Shown one piece after another: positions 36,808 through 46,603 of a stretch of 64,000 nt of DNA (position 1 is its first letter; the number at the start of each line of letters is the position of its first letter). Source of the stretch: JACKAQ01 sp965227145 (GTDB lineage: Bacteria; Calditrichota; Calditrichia; RBG-13-44-9; J075). The DNA lies in the NCBI GenBank assembly GCA_965227145.1, contig OZ245730.1, positions 3,596,001-3,660,000 on the forward strand, given 5' to 3'. Made by a program: the position numbers and the translations under genes. The notes under the pieces were generated by a model that was not told where the DNA came from, ran no database searches, and was given only the letters and a program-made list of their open reading frames with translations.

Positions 36808-39258
36808 ATGTCAGCAATCAACAAATGTTTAACCTTTTTAGTCGTTTTGTGCACGATGAGCGCCAGCGGTTTTGGTGCGGAGCCATACAAAATTTCGCCG
36901 GACAGTCCGGCTGCCAAACGCCAGCACCCGCGGTTATTTTTCACCGAATCCGGCTTTTCGGAAATCGCCGACTACATTTCCAGCTACGAGCCGGCGGATT
37001 TCGAAACGTATATTCAGGCGGTGGACACGGCATTTTACGACGATCCCGCCGGAAAAAAACACAACTATCTGCTGCTGGACGCCCAGAATTTTGCATTCAT
37101 GAGCTACGCCGCATCCAGCGGATTTTTCGGTAATTTTGCCTTCAAATTTACCGCAGATGAATACGCCCAAAAGGCGTTTGAGCACGCTGCAATCATCTCC
37201 GAACGCGTGGCTGCCAGCGAAAAATTTCGTGAAACAACGCACTGCAATATTTTTGAATCCGAGGGTCAGGGTGGGTACATAAATATCGCATTATCAATTG
37301 TTTATGACTGGTGCTACGATAAGCTTTCGCTGCCGCAGCGCCGCACCATCGCCGATGCGCTGATCACCCTTTACAATCGCCGCGACAAAGAAGTTAATCC
37401 CGGCAAAAAAGTGAAAATCGGGAAAACGCTGTTGGTGCACTGCCATCACGCTGGTGCCGGCGGTATTGTGCTTTGGGGCGATCCGCTCGGTGATTCGTAC
37501 AAAGCCATTACCGATGAAATGTTCGAAATGTCGCTGGCGGTGTGGGTGGATCGCATTTTTGCGCACGGCGATCACGTGATGGAAAACGCCGGCGGTTGGA
37601 GCGAAGGCGCGAGCTATTTTTTCGGCGGTACATCGCATGTGTATTTTATGGCTGCGGCGTTTTCTTCCGCTTTGGGCGAAAATATGTTCACCCGATTCGA
37701 CTGGTTCCGCGATATCCCGCGATATATTTATTTTTATCTGCTCCCCGGCAAAATCAGCGATGGTGAAAAACGCAAAATTTACGCGCAGCGAAACGACACG
37801 GTTGCCCTGCGCGAATGGGATGCCGACGCCGTAAAACAGGTAACGCCGGTGATTGCCGCCATCAAAAAATCACAGCCGGAACTCGCCGGATTTTACCGCT
37901 GGTTTATTGAAGATAGTGAGCGAAAACCCGAACCCGCCGGATATTACGAAGAAATGCCGCCGCGATTGTACTGGCTGTTTTTCAAATTTTTGTGGGGCTA
38001 TTCGGATGTGAAATCCGTTACGGCGGAGCAGTTCAAACTGCCGCTTTCCGGGCGGTTCGGGCTTGGCGATGTCATTTTGCTCAGCGATTTGCACAGCGAA
38101 AACGCCACAAAAATCAATTTCTACACCTCGCAATATTCGCTGCCGCGCCATGCGGATGAAGATCACGGTGCGTTCACCATTTTCAAATACGGCACACTGG
38201 CGCTGGACGGCGGGGTTGCCAAAGGCAAAAGCGATCTGCCAAAATCGAACAAAACCCGCGCTGCGGTTTATCACAGCAAAGTGGCGCTGTATAATCCGGA
38301 TGATTCCCAATTATACGATTATTCCACCAAAGTGAACGACGATGCAGATGCGCCGTGGGACGCAGCCAACCAGCCGGGCGGCGCCAACCACATTGGCGTA
38401 CTGCGGAATGCGCACTTCGAGCCGGGCAAATTTGATTTTGTGGATTTCGACGCAACGCGTGCATACAAAGGTGAAAATTATGTCGAGAAAATGCGCCGCG
38501 TGCTGCTCTATTTCCGCGATCCGGCGGCACCGGATTATCAAAATAACGAATTTGTGGTGATTTACGACGATATCGCGCTCAACAATTCAACCATCAAACG
38601 GCGCTGGTTGTTGCAAATGCCCACTCGCCCGGAGCTGCTCGACGGCGAATGGCAAAAAAAAGGCACCGCATTTTGGCGGGCAAACAGCGGCAGCACGGTT
38701 TCCGTAACCAATAATTTGATTGAAGCGCATGGCAGATTATTTGTCAAATTTCTGGAGCCGCAGCATTTGCAACTGCGTTTGCGCGGCGGCGCCGAAGGTG
38801 GCGAACACTACTGGTTCACCGATGCCGAAGGAAATTCGCTCTCGAAACGCGGACCATACACGGATTGGGGCGCATTTTGGGCAGGCAGTCACCGGCTGGA
38901 AGCGGAAGATCTGACCGACAGCAGCTATTCCAAATACCTCACCGTTATGCAAATCGGCGACAGCCGAACGATGCAAAAAATGGCAGAAATTTCCAAATTA
39001 TCGGATGGCGTTTTTACCGGCGCGTTCATCAACCGAAATCGCGTGGCGATGTTTAACACCGCAGATACGCCGCAGCTTTCGCTGTCGTATTCGGCAAAAT
39101 CATCCCAAAAAATGCTGCATGTGATTGAAGGTTTAGCAGCCGGAAGCTATCGCGTTTCGCTGAACGGCAAATCGATTCGTGAGCAAACCATTCAGTCGAT
39201 GGAACCGCTGTTTTTCGAAAGCAGCAGCGGCGGCAATTTCCGCATCGAACAACAATAG
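36808..39258 (+). CDS. Secreted heparinase II/III-like protein
   Basis: 816 residues. Signal peptide about 1-23. An alpha-helical toroid region (PRLFFTESGFSEIADYI to WLFFKFLWGY) spans roughly 40-400. A beta-rich heparinase II/III-type C-terminal region has the diagnostic histidine segment LPRHADEDHGAFTIFKYG and the later YHSKVALYNPDD. Family members are polysaccharide lyases acting on uronic-acid polymers such as heparin, alginate or ulvan; substrate is not predictable. There is no SusCD pair or sulfatase nearby, so it is an isolated enzyme gene. A hairpin terminator follows. Confidence 0.82.
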   Translation: MSAINKCLTFLVVLCTMSASGFGAEPYKISPDSPAAKRQHPRLFFTESGFSEIADYISSYEPADFETYIQAVDTAFYDDPAGKKHNYLLLDAQNFAFMSYAASSGFFGNFAFKFTADEYAQKAFEHAAIISERVAASEKFRETTHCNIFESEGQGGYINIALSIVYDWCYDKLSLPQRRTIADALITLYNRRDKEVNPGKKVKIGKTLLVHCHHAGAGGIVLWGDPLGDSYKAITDEMFEMSLAVWVDRIFAHGDHVMENAGGWSEGASYFFGGTSHVYFMAAAFSSALGENMFTRFDWFRDIPRYIYFYLLPGKISDGEKRKIYAQRNDTVALREWDADAVKQVTPVIAAIKKSQPELAGFYRWFIEDSERKPEPAGYYEEMPPRLYWLFFKFLWGYSDVKSVTAEQFKLPLSGRFGLGDVILLSDLHSENATKINFYTSQYSLPRHADEDHGAFTIFKYGTLALDGGVAKGKSDLPKSNKTRAAVYHSKVALYNPDDSQLYDYSTKVNDDADAPWDAANQPGGANHIGVLRNAHFEPGKFDFVDFDATRAYKGENYVEKMRRVLLYFRDPAAPDYQNNEFVVIYDDIALNNSTIKRRWLLQMPTRPELLDGEWQKKGTAFWRANSGSTVSVTNNLIEAHGRLFVKFLEPQHLQLRLRGGAEGGEHYWFTDAEGNSLSKRGPYTDWGAFWAGSHRLEAEDLTDSSYSKYLTVMQIGDSRTMQKMAEISKLSDGVFTGAFINRNRVAMFNTADTPQLSLSYSAKSSQKMLHVIEGLAAGSYRVSLNGKSIREQTIQSMEPLFFESSSGGNFRIEQQ

Positions 39259-39273
39259 CATTTACCAACAACG

Positions 39274-39306
39274 CCGGATTGTTCTCACCGGACAATCCGG
39301 TTTTTC
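39274..39306 (+). terminator. Rho-independent terminator after heparinase-like gene
   Basis: ccggattgt (39274-39282) pairs with acaatccgg (39292-39300), then TTTTTCATTTTT. Confidence 0.85.
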
Positions 39307-39472
39307 ATTTTTACGCAGTTTTCAACCCACATTTGCTAATTTCCCACCAAAAAACCTCAATTTCACACAAATTTTACTCAAAATCCCTAATTTAGATAAT
39401 CGTGGAAAATCGCTCGATTTATTGTTATATCTAATATATGCATATTTTAACATAAATGACGGAGGTCGTATT

Positions 39473-40309
39473 TTGGAAAATTTCAATGAAATATTGGCAT
39501 ATGTTCAGCAAAATTTTACGCTGTTTGCCCTGCGGTTTATTGGCGCGATAGCGACATATATTATCGGTAAATGGCTATCCCGGAAGATCAGCAATTCAAT
39601 GAGCAAGCTCCTGATCAACAAAGAAGTTGACCAGACACTCGTCGATTTTCTGAAAAAGATCGTCTATTTTGGCTTATTGATTATTACTATTTTGGCGGCG
39701 TTAACGCAAATGGGCATCGAAACAACCTCATTTGTAGCGATTATCGGTGCTGCCGGTTTGGCGGTCGGGTTGGCGTTGCAGGGCTCGTTGTCCAATTTTG
39801 CCGCGGGCGTTTTGCTGATTATTTTGCGACCGTTTAAAGTGGGTGATTTTATCGAAGCAGCCGGTGTTGCCGGAAAAGTTGAGGGCATCAGTATTCTGAC
39901 AACCAATTTGGCAACCCCGCAAAACGAAGCTGTTGTGATTCCAAATTCCGCGATAACTTCAGGAAATATAAAGAATTACAGCGCGAAAGAAATGCGCCGC
40001 GTCGATATGGTTTTCGGCATTGGTTATGATGACGACATTAAAAAAGCGAAAGACATTTTGAACGATCTGATCGCAAAAGATTCGCGCGTGTTAAAAGATC
40101 CCGCACCGAAAATCGCGCTTTCGGAACTTGCCGACAGCAGCGTTAATTTCGTTTGCCGCCCGTGGGTAAAATCTGCAGATTATTGGGATTTGTATTTTGA
40201 TATGCACGAAGCCGTGAAAACCCGTTTCGACGACGAAGGCATCAGCATTCCGTTTCCGCAACGGGATGTGCATATGTATCAGCACAGTTCCAACGGCAAA
40301 GCGGAATAA
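39473..40309 (+). CDS. mscS: Small-conductance mechanosensitive channel MscS
   Basis: 278 residues from TTG 39473, which sits 7 bases after a perfect GGAGGT; the longer upstream frame runs into the preceding gene and has no resemblance to the family. Three transmembrane helices, the third being the pore-lining glycine/alanine-rich segment (AIIGAAGLAVGLALQGSLSN), then the beta domain (GVLLIILRPFKVGDFIEAAG) and the C-terminal alpha/beta domain. Opens under membrane tension to release solutes in osmotic down-shock. Length is close to E. coli MscS (286). Confidence 0.95.
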   Translation: MENFNEILAYVQQNFTLFALRFIGAIATYIIGKWLSRKISNSMSKLLINKEVDQTLVDFLKKIVYFGLLIITILAALTQMGIETTSFVAIIGAAGLAVGLALQGSLSNFAAGVLLIILRPFKVGDFIEAAGVAGKVEGISILTTNLATPQNEAVVIPNSAITSGNIKNYSAKEMRRVDMVFGIGYDDDIKKAKDILNDLIAKDSRVLKDPAPKIALSELADSSVNFVCRPWVKSADYWDLYFDMHEAVKTRFDDEGISIPFPQRDVHMYQHSSNGKAE

Positions 40310-40336
40310 TTGGGTAAAAACTCGATGATTAAACCA

Positions 40337-40370
40337 TTGATAACACCGGGCTCAAACCCGGTGTTATCAA
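40337..40370. terminator. Bidirectional hairpin between mscS and convergent membrane gene
   Basis: A perfect 14-bp stem, ttgataacaccggg (40337-40350) and cccggtgttatcaa (40357-40370), 6-base loop, between convergent genes. T tracts are short, so termination strength is uncertain. Confidence 0.7.
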
Positions 40371-40382
40371 CTATTTAAAGCG

Positions 40383-40913
40383 TTATTTTTTCAAGTTGCC
40401 CAACAGCTTTTGCGCTTCCTCAAATTGCTCCTGCGCCCGTCCGATATACTCATTCACTTCGTCTATATATCCATCTGCAGATGCCGACCAAACCCGGTTG
40501 AGATAGCGTTCGCCACCGGCGAAATGATTCATGATATCCGCATAATTTGCCAAACCGTGCACATGCGCGATGGTTTCACGCGCTTCTGCAAACGCATCGA
40601 GATCTTCCAGCAACAGCGCATCAATTTTTTTGTGCATATCGTAGGTGTGAATGTTATCTTTGTCGCGATTCAATTGGGACACATTTTTTACGAGATTTGC
40701 GATACTGCTATCGATCACACCCAAATTTTCGCTCACTTTGCCGCTTTCCTGAGCAGCCTGTTTGTTGCCCATTCGCACAATCACAACGCCGGCGATGCCG
40801 ACAACCAGCATCGGTAAAAAGTAGTTCCAGTCAACCAATTTGGGGTCCAGCGAGGTGAGATACGAGCCGCCCAAAAAACCGGCGGCAATCAAAATAAAAC
40901 CAAATAATTTCAT
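40383..40913 (-). CDS. Small membrane protein of unknown function
   Basis: 176 residues. Two transmembrane segments near the N-terminus (LFGFILIAAGFLGGSYL, YFLPMLVVGIAGVVIV), then a helical cytoplasmic part (about 55-176) rich in Asp, Glu and Asn, ending in EEAQKLLGNLKK. No family recognised. It reads in the same direction as the OPT transporter 101 bp upstream, so the two could share a message, but nothing else ties them together. Confidence 0.7.
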   Translation of the reverse strand: MKLFGFILIAAGFLGGSYLTSLDPKLVDWNYFLPMLVVGIAGVVIVRMGNKQAAQESGKVSENLGVIDSSIANLVKNVSQLNRDKDNIHTYDMHKKIDALLLEDLDAFAEARETIAHVHGLANYADIMNHFAGGERYLNRVWSASADGYIDEVNEYIGRAQEQFEEAQKLLGNLKK

Positions 40914-41014
40914 TTTTAAATTCCTCTATGTTAAAGCGATTAGCGATCAGCTATTTGCCTTCGATACTTTATCCTTTATCACTTATCCTTTTTCCTCTAT
41001 TCCGTGCTGCTGCA

Positions 41015-42733
41015 TCAGCCTGCAATCGCGCCCTGAATCACTTTCACCATTGCGAAACCGACACCGACCAGCGCTTCACCGACGATCAAACCGGCGGCAA
41101 CCGGAATACCGATATCTTCGCTAAAACGATGACCTTTCACGCGATCCAAAACCACACGTCCGAGCGTGCCGAGGCTGTAAGTGAGCACAATATTGAACGG
41201 CAGGTAAAATCCTAATCCGACCAAAATTCCCAGTCCGCCAATGCCGCTAAAGCTGAGCAAAGCGCCCAAACCTGCGCCGGCAAGATATTTCATTCGCGGC
41301 ACATCACCGCCCAAAATGCCTTCGATAACGCTGGCGAGCGCCTGTCCCTGCGGTGCCGGTAGTTTTTCGCTGCCCAAACCATCCGCCTGATGCAGAATAA
41401 ATATCAGCGTCATCACCAAAATCGGACCGAGCCAGCTGCCCAAGAACTGTCCGATTTGCTGTTTTTTTGGCGTGGCACCAACGAGGTAGCCGGTTTTCAA
41501 ATCGAGCATCAAATCCGTAGCTTGCGCCATTGCAACGCATGCAGCCGCACCAACCGTAACCGCAGAAATAATTGCCGCACTATCGGCAATGCCGCTGGCT
41601 ATGAAAATAAAAATCGTAATCGCGATAAGCGTCATCCCGCTGAGCGGCGACCAGTTGGTTCGCCCAATGCATTCGGATAAAATAACGCCGGCAATCCAGA
41701 TCCAAAGGGTGCCCATGATCGCCATTAATCCACCGCGAACCAGCCCGATTTCCCGCGTTGAGGACACCGCAATAACGAATAACAGAATTGCCGCACCGAC
41801 GATCGCGAAATACAAAAATTTGATGGGCATTTCATCTTTCGAGAGTCCGGTGCCCATTTTTGCGGCATTTTGCATGCTGCGAATCGCGCTGACGATCAGC
41901 GGGAACGCCAGCAAAATTCCGGCAACCGCGCCGCCGATCAGCATCCCGATACCCACCGGACGGAACAATTCCACCCGCAACGTATTCGGGTTGACATCCG
42001 CCAAAATATGCCCCTGCGCCGCTAAAATCGGCGCTAAAATCCAGTAACACACATACCCGCCAATAATGAAAAATACGCCGCCGCGACCGGCGATGAACGC
42101 CACACCGAGCGTCAGCATCGATACATACCACACACCGTTCATGTAGCCGGGCATCCCGATAATGGCGCCCAAATCCCAGTTTTCAAATCCGGTGGACAGC
42201 GAAAGAAAATGCACAATCCCGCTGATCGCCGCGCCGCCGAGCATGAACATGGCTTTGCGCATGCCCGCGCCGGGAGATTTCAAGATTGCCGCAACCGCAA
42301 CACCACCGGGATAGGTAAGTCTTTCATAATCAATCATTTGCTTGCGCAAAGGTATGATGAACGCGATGCCTAATACAGCACCAGCCATACAGCCAAACAC
42401 CATCAAAATCGGGTTGAAGCTGGTTTCGCCGAGGATGAACAGCGCAGGCACAGAAAACATCATCCCCGCCGAAGCGCCGTTTACGCCGCTGGCGATCGTC
42501 TGGTTGATGTTGTTTTCCACAATGCTTGATCGCTTCATGATGCCGCGCAAAATCCCGAAGCCTAAAATCGCCGCCAGTTCCGATCCTTCGATAGAAAATC
42601 CCAGAATCAGGCTGGCGTAACCAATACTCAACGTAATAATTGCACCCAAAAAATAGCCCACAAGAATCGCCGGCCAGGTGAGTTCCGGGTATGGCCCGCG
42701 CCGGATAACCCGTTGATCAGTCGTCGTCGCCAC
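41015..42733 (-). CDS. OPT family oligopeptide/metal-chelate transporter
   Basis: 572 residues, about 14 hydrophobic segments. Family motifs include the N-terminal RGPYPELTWPAILVGYFLGA, NINQTIASGVNGASAGMMF, the LTYPGGVAVAAILKS loop, and the C-terminal GIPVAAGLIVGEALVGVGFA. Bacterial OPT proteins of this type take up small peptides or metal complexes by proton symport; the substrate is not predictable. RBS GGGAG precedes the ATG. Confidence 0.9.
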   Translation of the reverse strand: MATTTDQRVIRRGPYPELTWPAILVGYFLGAIITLSIGYASLILGFSIEGSELAAILGFGILRGIMKRSSIVENNINQTIASGVNGASAGMMFSVPALFILGETSFNPILMVFGCMAGAVLGIAFIIPLRKQMIDYERLTYPGGVAVAAILKSPGAGMRKAMFMLGGAAISGIVHFLSLSTGFENWDLGAIIGMPGYMNGVWYVSMLTLGVAFIAGRGGVFFIIGGYVCYWILAPILAAQGHILADVNPNTLRVELFRPVGIGMLIGGAVAGILLAFPLIVSAIRSMQNAAKMGTGLSKDEMPIKFLYFAIVGAAILLFVIAVSSTREIGLVRGGLMAIMGTLWIWIAGVILSECIGRTNWSPLSGMTLIAITIFIFIASGIADSAAIISAVTVGAAACVAMAQATDLMLDLKTGYLVGATPKKQQIGQFLGSWLGPILVMTLIFILHQADGLGSEKLPAPQGQALASVIEGILGGDVPRMKYLAGAGLGALLSFSGIGGLGILVGLGFYLPFNIVLTYSLGTLGRVVLDRVKGHRFSEDIGIPVAAGLIVGEALVGVGFAMVKVIQGAIAG

Positions 42734-42798
42734 AGTTTTCTCCCTTTTTAATTGTTAACCATCAGTTGCAGGATAATACCCGATTAGTTCGTGTTTAA

Positions 42799-42890
42799 CC
42801 TGAATAAGGGGATTCCTGCCTTCGCAGGAATGACAATGTTCCGGTCACTCCTGCTCCGATGGAGCACCTTTCGGTGTGACAGCAGGAGTC
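42799..42890. repeat. Palindromic repeat elements in OPT-miaB gap
   Basis: Two hairpin elements lie side by side in the 371-bp gap between the divergent OPT and miaB genes. The first is attcctgc-cttc-gcaggaat (42812-42831). The second has an outer stem actcctgct/agcaggagt (42847-42855, 42881-42889) enclosing two small hairpins (gctcc-gat-ggagc and cacc-tttc-ggtg), giving a cloverleaf shape. Related cctgaat words flank both. They resemble interspersed palindromic repeats; no coding potential. The rest of the gap shows no gene. Confidence 0.6.
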
Positions 42891-43104
42891 GCCTGAATCC
42901 AAATACAACCGGATTTCAAAATGTAACATCCAATCCAGCTTACAAATTTTCAACAAGTTATCGCAATCGTTGGAAATATTCAAGCGCTTCTGGCAATCGA
43001 TTTTTTACATTTGCAAAATCCTGCCGAGATAATTTTTTCTTTGTTCATCCGGTGAAAGGTTGTAAATTTTTGGGCTATTGTAAAAAATTTTTAGGAATGA
43101 TCGG

Positions 43105-44436
43105 ATGAAAAAAGTCTTTATCGAAACATACGGCTGCCAGATGAACGTTTATGACACGGAAATTGTAAAATCCGTGTTGGCGGAAAGCGGCTACGAACTG
43201 ACCCAAACGGAAACGGATGCGGACATCGTGCTGCTGAACACTTGCTCCGTTCGGGAAAATGCCAACAATAAAGTTTTCAGCCGGATCAACAGAATCCAGT
43301 CTGAACGCAACGGAAAAGATAAAGCGCAGGTCGGGATTTTGGGGTGCATGGCCACCAATTTCCGCAAACAATTGCTGGAAAATCCCAAATTACCCATCGA
43401 TTTTATCGCCGGACCGGACAGCTACAAGCGCCTGCCGCAGCTGCTGGCGGATATGGACGCCAACGGAAATGACGCAAAAAATTGGGACGTAACCCTTTCA
43501 GAATTTGAAACTTACAGCGATGTGTATCCCACCCAGACCGAAGGCGTGAACGCATGGATTGCCGTAATGCGCGGCTGCGATAATTTCTGCACTTTTTGCG
43601 TTGTGCCATACACTCGCGGTCGCGAGCGCAGCCGCTCTCCCCAAAACGTGGTGGACGAAGCCAAACGGCTGGCGGAACAGGGCTTTCGCCAGATCACGCT
43701 GCTCGGGCAGAACGTCAATTCTTACAAATTTGAAGGTAACGATTTCGCGTATTTATTGGAAAAAGTGAGCGAAGTTGAGGGCATCGAGCGCATCCGCTTT
43801 ACTTCGCCGCATCCGAAAGATTTTCCGCGTCCGCTGCTGAAAGTGATTGCCGAAAATCCCAAATTGTGCAAACAAATTCACCTGCCGCTGCAGGCCGGCA
43901 ACGATCGCGTTTTGGAAATGATGAACCGAACCTACACCCAAAAAGAATATCTCGATCTCGTTGACGAAATTCGCGAGTTGTATCCGCAAATGGCGCTCAG
44001 CACGGATATTATCGTGGGATTCCCCACCGAAACCGACGCCGAATTTGCGGAAACGCTGAACGTAATGGAAGCTGTGCAATACGATTCCGCATTCATTTTC
44101 AAATATTCCGAACGCCCGCAAACCATTGCCAAACGCAAATTTCCGGACGATGTGCCGGAACCGGTAAAAACCGAACGCATCGTGAAATTGAACGACATCC
44201 AGCGGCGCCATTCCTACCAAAAAAATCTGGCGCACATCGGGCAAATTCACGAAGTGCTGATCGATCAGGAATTCACCAAAAAATCTGCGGATGAATTTCA
44301 AGGTCGCAACGATGCCAACAAAATCGTGATTTTCCCGAAAGGCGATTTTCGCCGCGGACAATTTGTGAACGTGGAAATCACCGACGCCACCGTAAATATT
44401 TTACGCGGAAAAGTGGTTGAAGTCCTGAATAAATAA
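43105..44436 (+). CDS. miaB: tRNA-2-methylthio-N6-isopentenyladenosine synthase MiaB
   Basis: 443 residues. Radical SAM methylthiotransferase modifying A37 of tRNAs. The N-terminal UPF0004 domain has YGCQMNVYDTEIV and NTCSVRENANNK with cluster cysteines. The radical SAM motif is RGCDNFCTFCVVPYTRGRERSR (split CxxxCxxC, about residues 153-160), and a C-terminal TRAM domain follows from about 375. AGGAA precedes the ATG. The neighbouring YhhN gene starts 109 bp downstream. Confidence 0.97.
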   Translation: MKKVFIETYGCQMNVYDTEIVKSVLAESGYELTQTETDADIVLLNTCSVRENANNKVFSRINRIQSERNGKDKAQVGILGCMATNFRKQLLENPKLPIDFIAGPDSYKRLPQLLADMDANGNDAKNWDVTLSEFETYSDVYPTQTEGVNAWIAVMRGCDNFCTFCVVPYTRGRERSRSPQNVVDEAKRLAEQGFRQITLLGQNVNSYKFEGNDFAYLLEKVSEVEGIERIRFTSPHPKDFPRPLLKVIAENPKLCKQIHLPLQAGNDRVLEMMNRTYTQKEYLDLVDEIRELYPQMALSTDIIVGFPTETDAEFAETLNVMEAVQYDSAFIFKYSERPQTIAKRKFPDDVPEPVKTERIVKLNDIQRRHSYQKNLAHIGQIHEVLIDQEFTKKSADEFQGRNDANKIVIFPKGDFRRGQFVNVEITDATVNILRGKVVEVLNK

Positions 44437-44545
44437 GCCGTTACAAGCTTCGTATTTCACCATTGCCAGTTCACGTTTTTTTCGTTTTTATTCAGAAAAC
44501 AACTGAACACTTTATCGTTGTTCAATCGCAAAACAGAATACCATC

Positions 44546-45181
44546 ATGCCCGAAATCATCCTGCCAACCGCCATTTTTCTTTTTGCCGCACTGCACATTC
44601 GCGCCGAATATTCGGGTCCGCGCTGGCAAGTTTATCTGTTCAAGCCGCTCACAACAGTTGCTATTTTGCTGCTCGCCGGTTCGCTCATTTGTGCGGATTC
44701 AACCTATCAGCAATGGATTTTGCTCGGGTTGTTGTTCTCGCTGTTCGGCGATATTTTTTTGATGCTGCCGGGCGATCGCTTCATTCCCGGTTTGGTCAGT
44801 TTTTTGATCGCGCACCTGTTTTACATTGCGGCATTTTCCCGGGAAATTGTACCGTTTGACAGCATCATCTTTTTGGTGATCTTTTTTCTCGCAGCGGGAT
44901 TATTTGTGGCCTACGCATGGCAACATCTCGGAAAAATGCGACTTCCGGTTGCGGTTTACGCGACGGCAATCGCTTCGATGGGCTGGCTGGCTGCCGCGCG
45001 GTGGGATCAACTGCAATCGCCGGCTGCACTTTGGGGAATGATCGGTGCAATTTTGTTCGTCATTTCCGATACTTCGCTGGCGTTCAACCGTTTCGTGAAA
45101 AGATTTCGCAGCGCGCAGTTGCTCATTCTCTCGACCTATTTTATTGCCCAATACCTCATCGCTCGCTCGGTTGCATTTTAG
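44546..45181 (+). CDS. YhhN family membrane protein (lysoplasmalogenase-like)
   Basis: 211 residues, about eight hydrophobic segments. Family marks are YLFKPLTTVAILLLA, LLFSLFGDIFLMLPGDRFIPGLVSFLIAHLFY (split here) and GAILFVISDTSLAFNRF, with the conserved aspartates of the TMEM86/YhhN fold. Animal TMEM86B is a lysoplasmalogenase; bacterial members are less well studied. No ribosome-binding site is obvious. Confidence 0.87.
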   Translation: MPEIILPTAIFLFAALHIRAEYSGPRWQVYLFKPLTTVAILLLAGSLICADSTYQQWILLGLLFSLFGDIFLMLPGDRFIPGLVSFLIAHLFYIAAFSREIVPFDSIIFLVIFFLAAGLFVAYAWQHLGKMRLPVAVYATAIASMGWLAAARWDQLQSPAALWGMIGAILFVISDTSLAFNRFVKRFRSAQLLILSTYFIAQYLIARSVAF

Positions 45182-45188
45182 GATTTTT

Positions 45189-45303
45189 TTGCCGCAAAGG
45201 CGCAATTTTTTTAATACTCGTTGCGAAGCTCCTGCTTCGCAACGCTGAAGGTGTCAGTGTAATTCAAAATCTTTTCTTTGAGTGCCTTGCACATTTGCGG
45301 CAA
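45189..45303. repeat. MITE-like palindromic element
   Basis: A 115-bp element bounded by 17-bp terminal inverted repeats (45189-45205 and 45287-45303) matching at 15 of 17 positions, outer ten perfect (TTGCCGCAAA). In the centre is a perfect 11-bp hairpin, cgttgcgaagc/gcttcgcaacg (45219-45229, 45234-45244). No target-site duplication is evident and no frame is encoded. It fills most of the gap between the YhhN gene and the serine hydrolase. Confidence 0.6.
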
Positions 45304-45352
45304 TATTCCATCGCACGTTTATCAACCTTGACTGAAACCCGGGAATCGAAAT

Positions 45353-46603
45353 ATGCAAAAACCAATCTATAAACTGCTGTTAATATTGAGTTTGTTTGCA
45401 AGTGATTTTCTTCAGGCATATCCGTATGACGGATATTTGATCACCGGCATTCGCCGATTATTGCGACTGCAATTGGTGATGAACGGCGATTTGCGCGGCA
45501 CCAAACCGCCGTCCGGCGGGCAGAAAAGCATCGGTGATATGTTGCTCAATCTACAAAACGAACGGGGCGACAGCCTGGCAAGTTTGCCGCCTGTCAGCGA
45601 AGATTTTCAGAAAAAAATCGATGCGCTGTTCCCCAATCGTGACGAAAGCTATTCTGTTTCTGTGCTGGAAGTGACACCCGGAAAACCGGTTCGCTACACC
45701 GAACGGCAGGCGGACCGCGAATTTAATCCCGGCAGCGTTGGCAAACTGGCGATTGCCGCCGGATTGTTCACCGAATTGCAGCGGCTGTTCCCCGATGCGC
45801 CGGAAAAGCGCATCGAACTGATGCGCAACCGCATGATTATCGCGGATCAATGGGCGATGCCCAACCATCATGAAGTGCCGGTGTACGATGTCGAAACCAA
45901 AGCATTTGCCGTACGCGCCGTGCGGCTCGGCGACACATTTTCGCTATACGAATGGACGGATCACATGCTTTCCGCCAGTTCCAACGCCGCAGCCAGCACC
46001 GTTTGGAAAGAAATGTTGCTGATGCGCCATTTCGGCGAAAATTACCCGCCAAGCCTCGAAGCGGAAGCCGAATTTTTCAAAAATACCCGCAAGGATTCGC
46101 TGAAAATCATGGCGCTTTCGGTTGTGAACGACCCGCTGCGCGCCATCGGTATTGCCGAAAATGAATGGCAATTGGGCAGCTTTTTCACAGCAACCGGACA
46201 AAACCGTGTGCCCGGCGCACGCAGTTACGCCACACCGCGCGCACTGATGAAATATCTGGTTGCGATGGAACGCGGCAAGCTGGTGGATTCGTGGTCTAGT
46301 CTGGAAATCAAACGAATGCTATACCTGACCGCCCGCAGAATCCGTTATTCAGCATCGCCGCGACTGGAAACGGCAAAAGTTTATTTCAAATCCGGCAGTT
46401 TGTATAAATGCAAAAAAGAAGAGGGTTTCGAGTGCGGAAAATATCGCGGGAATGTTGATAATTATATGAATTCCGTTGCGATAGTAGAGCATGAGGATGG
46501 ACGGGTGTATTACGTCGCGCTAATGTCCAACGTGCTCAAAAAAAATTCCGCAGTTGAGCATCAATCGATTGCAACGTTCATCGATAAAATTTTGAGCGAA
46601 TAA
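45353..46603 (+). CDS. Exported beta-lactamase-fold serine hydrolase
   Basis: 416 residues with a signal peptide (about 1-22). The penicillin-binding/class A motifs are all present: SVGK (128-131) for the nucleophile and its lysine, SSN (209-211), and KSG (346-348). An insertion after KSG carries two cysteines (YKCKKEEGFECGKY) that could form a disulfide in the periplasm. It could be a low-molecular-weight peptidoglycan hydrolase or an esterase; nothing shows antibiotic hydrolysis. It faces a second protein of the same superfamily across a shared terminator. Confidence 0.8.
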   Translation: MQKPIYKLLLILSLFASDFLQAYPYDGYLITGIRRLLRLQLVMNGDLRGTKPPSGGQKSIGDMLLNLQNERGDSLASLPPVSEDFQKKIDALFPNRDESYSVSVLEVTPGKPVRYTERQADREFNPGSVGKLAIAAGLFTELQRLFPDAPEKRIELMRNRMIIADQWAMPNHHEVPVYDVETKAFAVRAVRLGDTFSLYEWTDHMLSASSNAAASTVWKEMLLMRHFGENYPPSLEAEAEFFKNTRKDSLKIMALSVVNDPLRAIGIAENEWQLGSFFTATGQNRVPGARSYATPRALMKYLVAMERGKLVDSWSSLEIKRMLYLTARRIRYSASPRLETAKVYFKSGSLYKCKKEEGFECGKYRGNVDNYMNSVAIVEHEDGRVYYVALMSNVLKKNSAVEHQSIATFIDKILSE

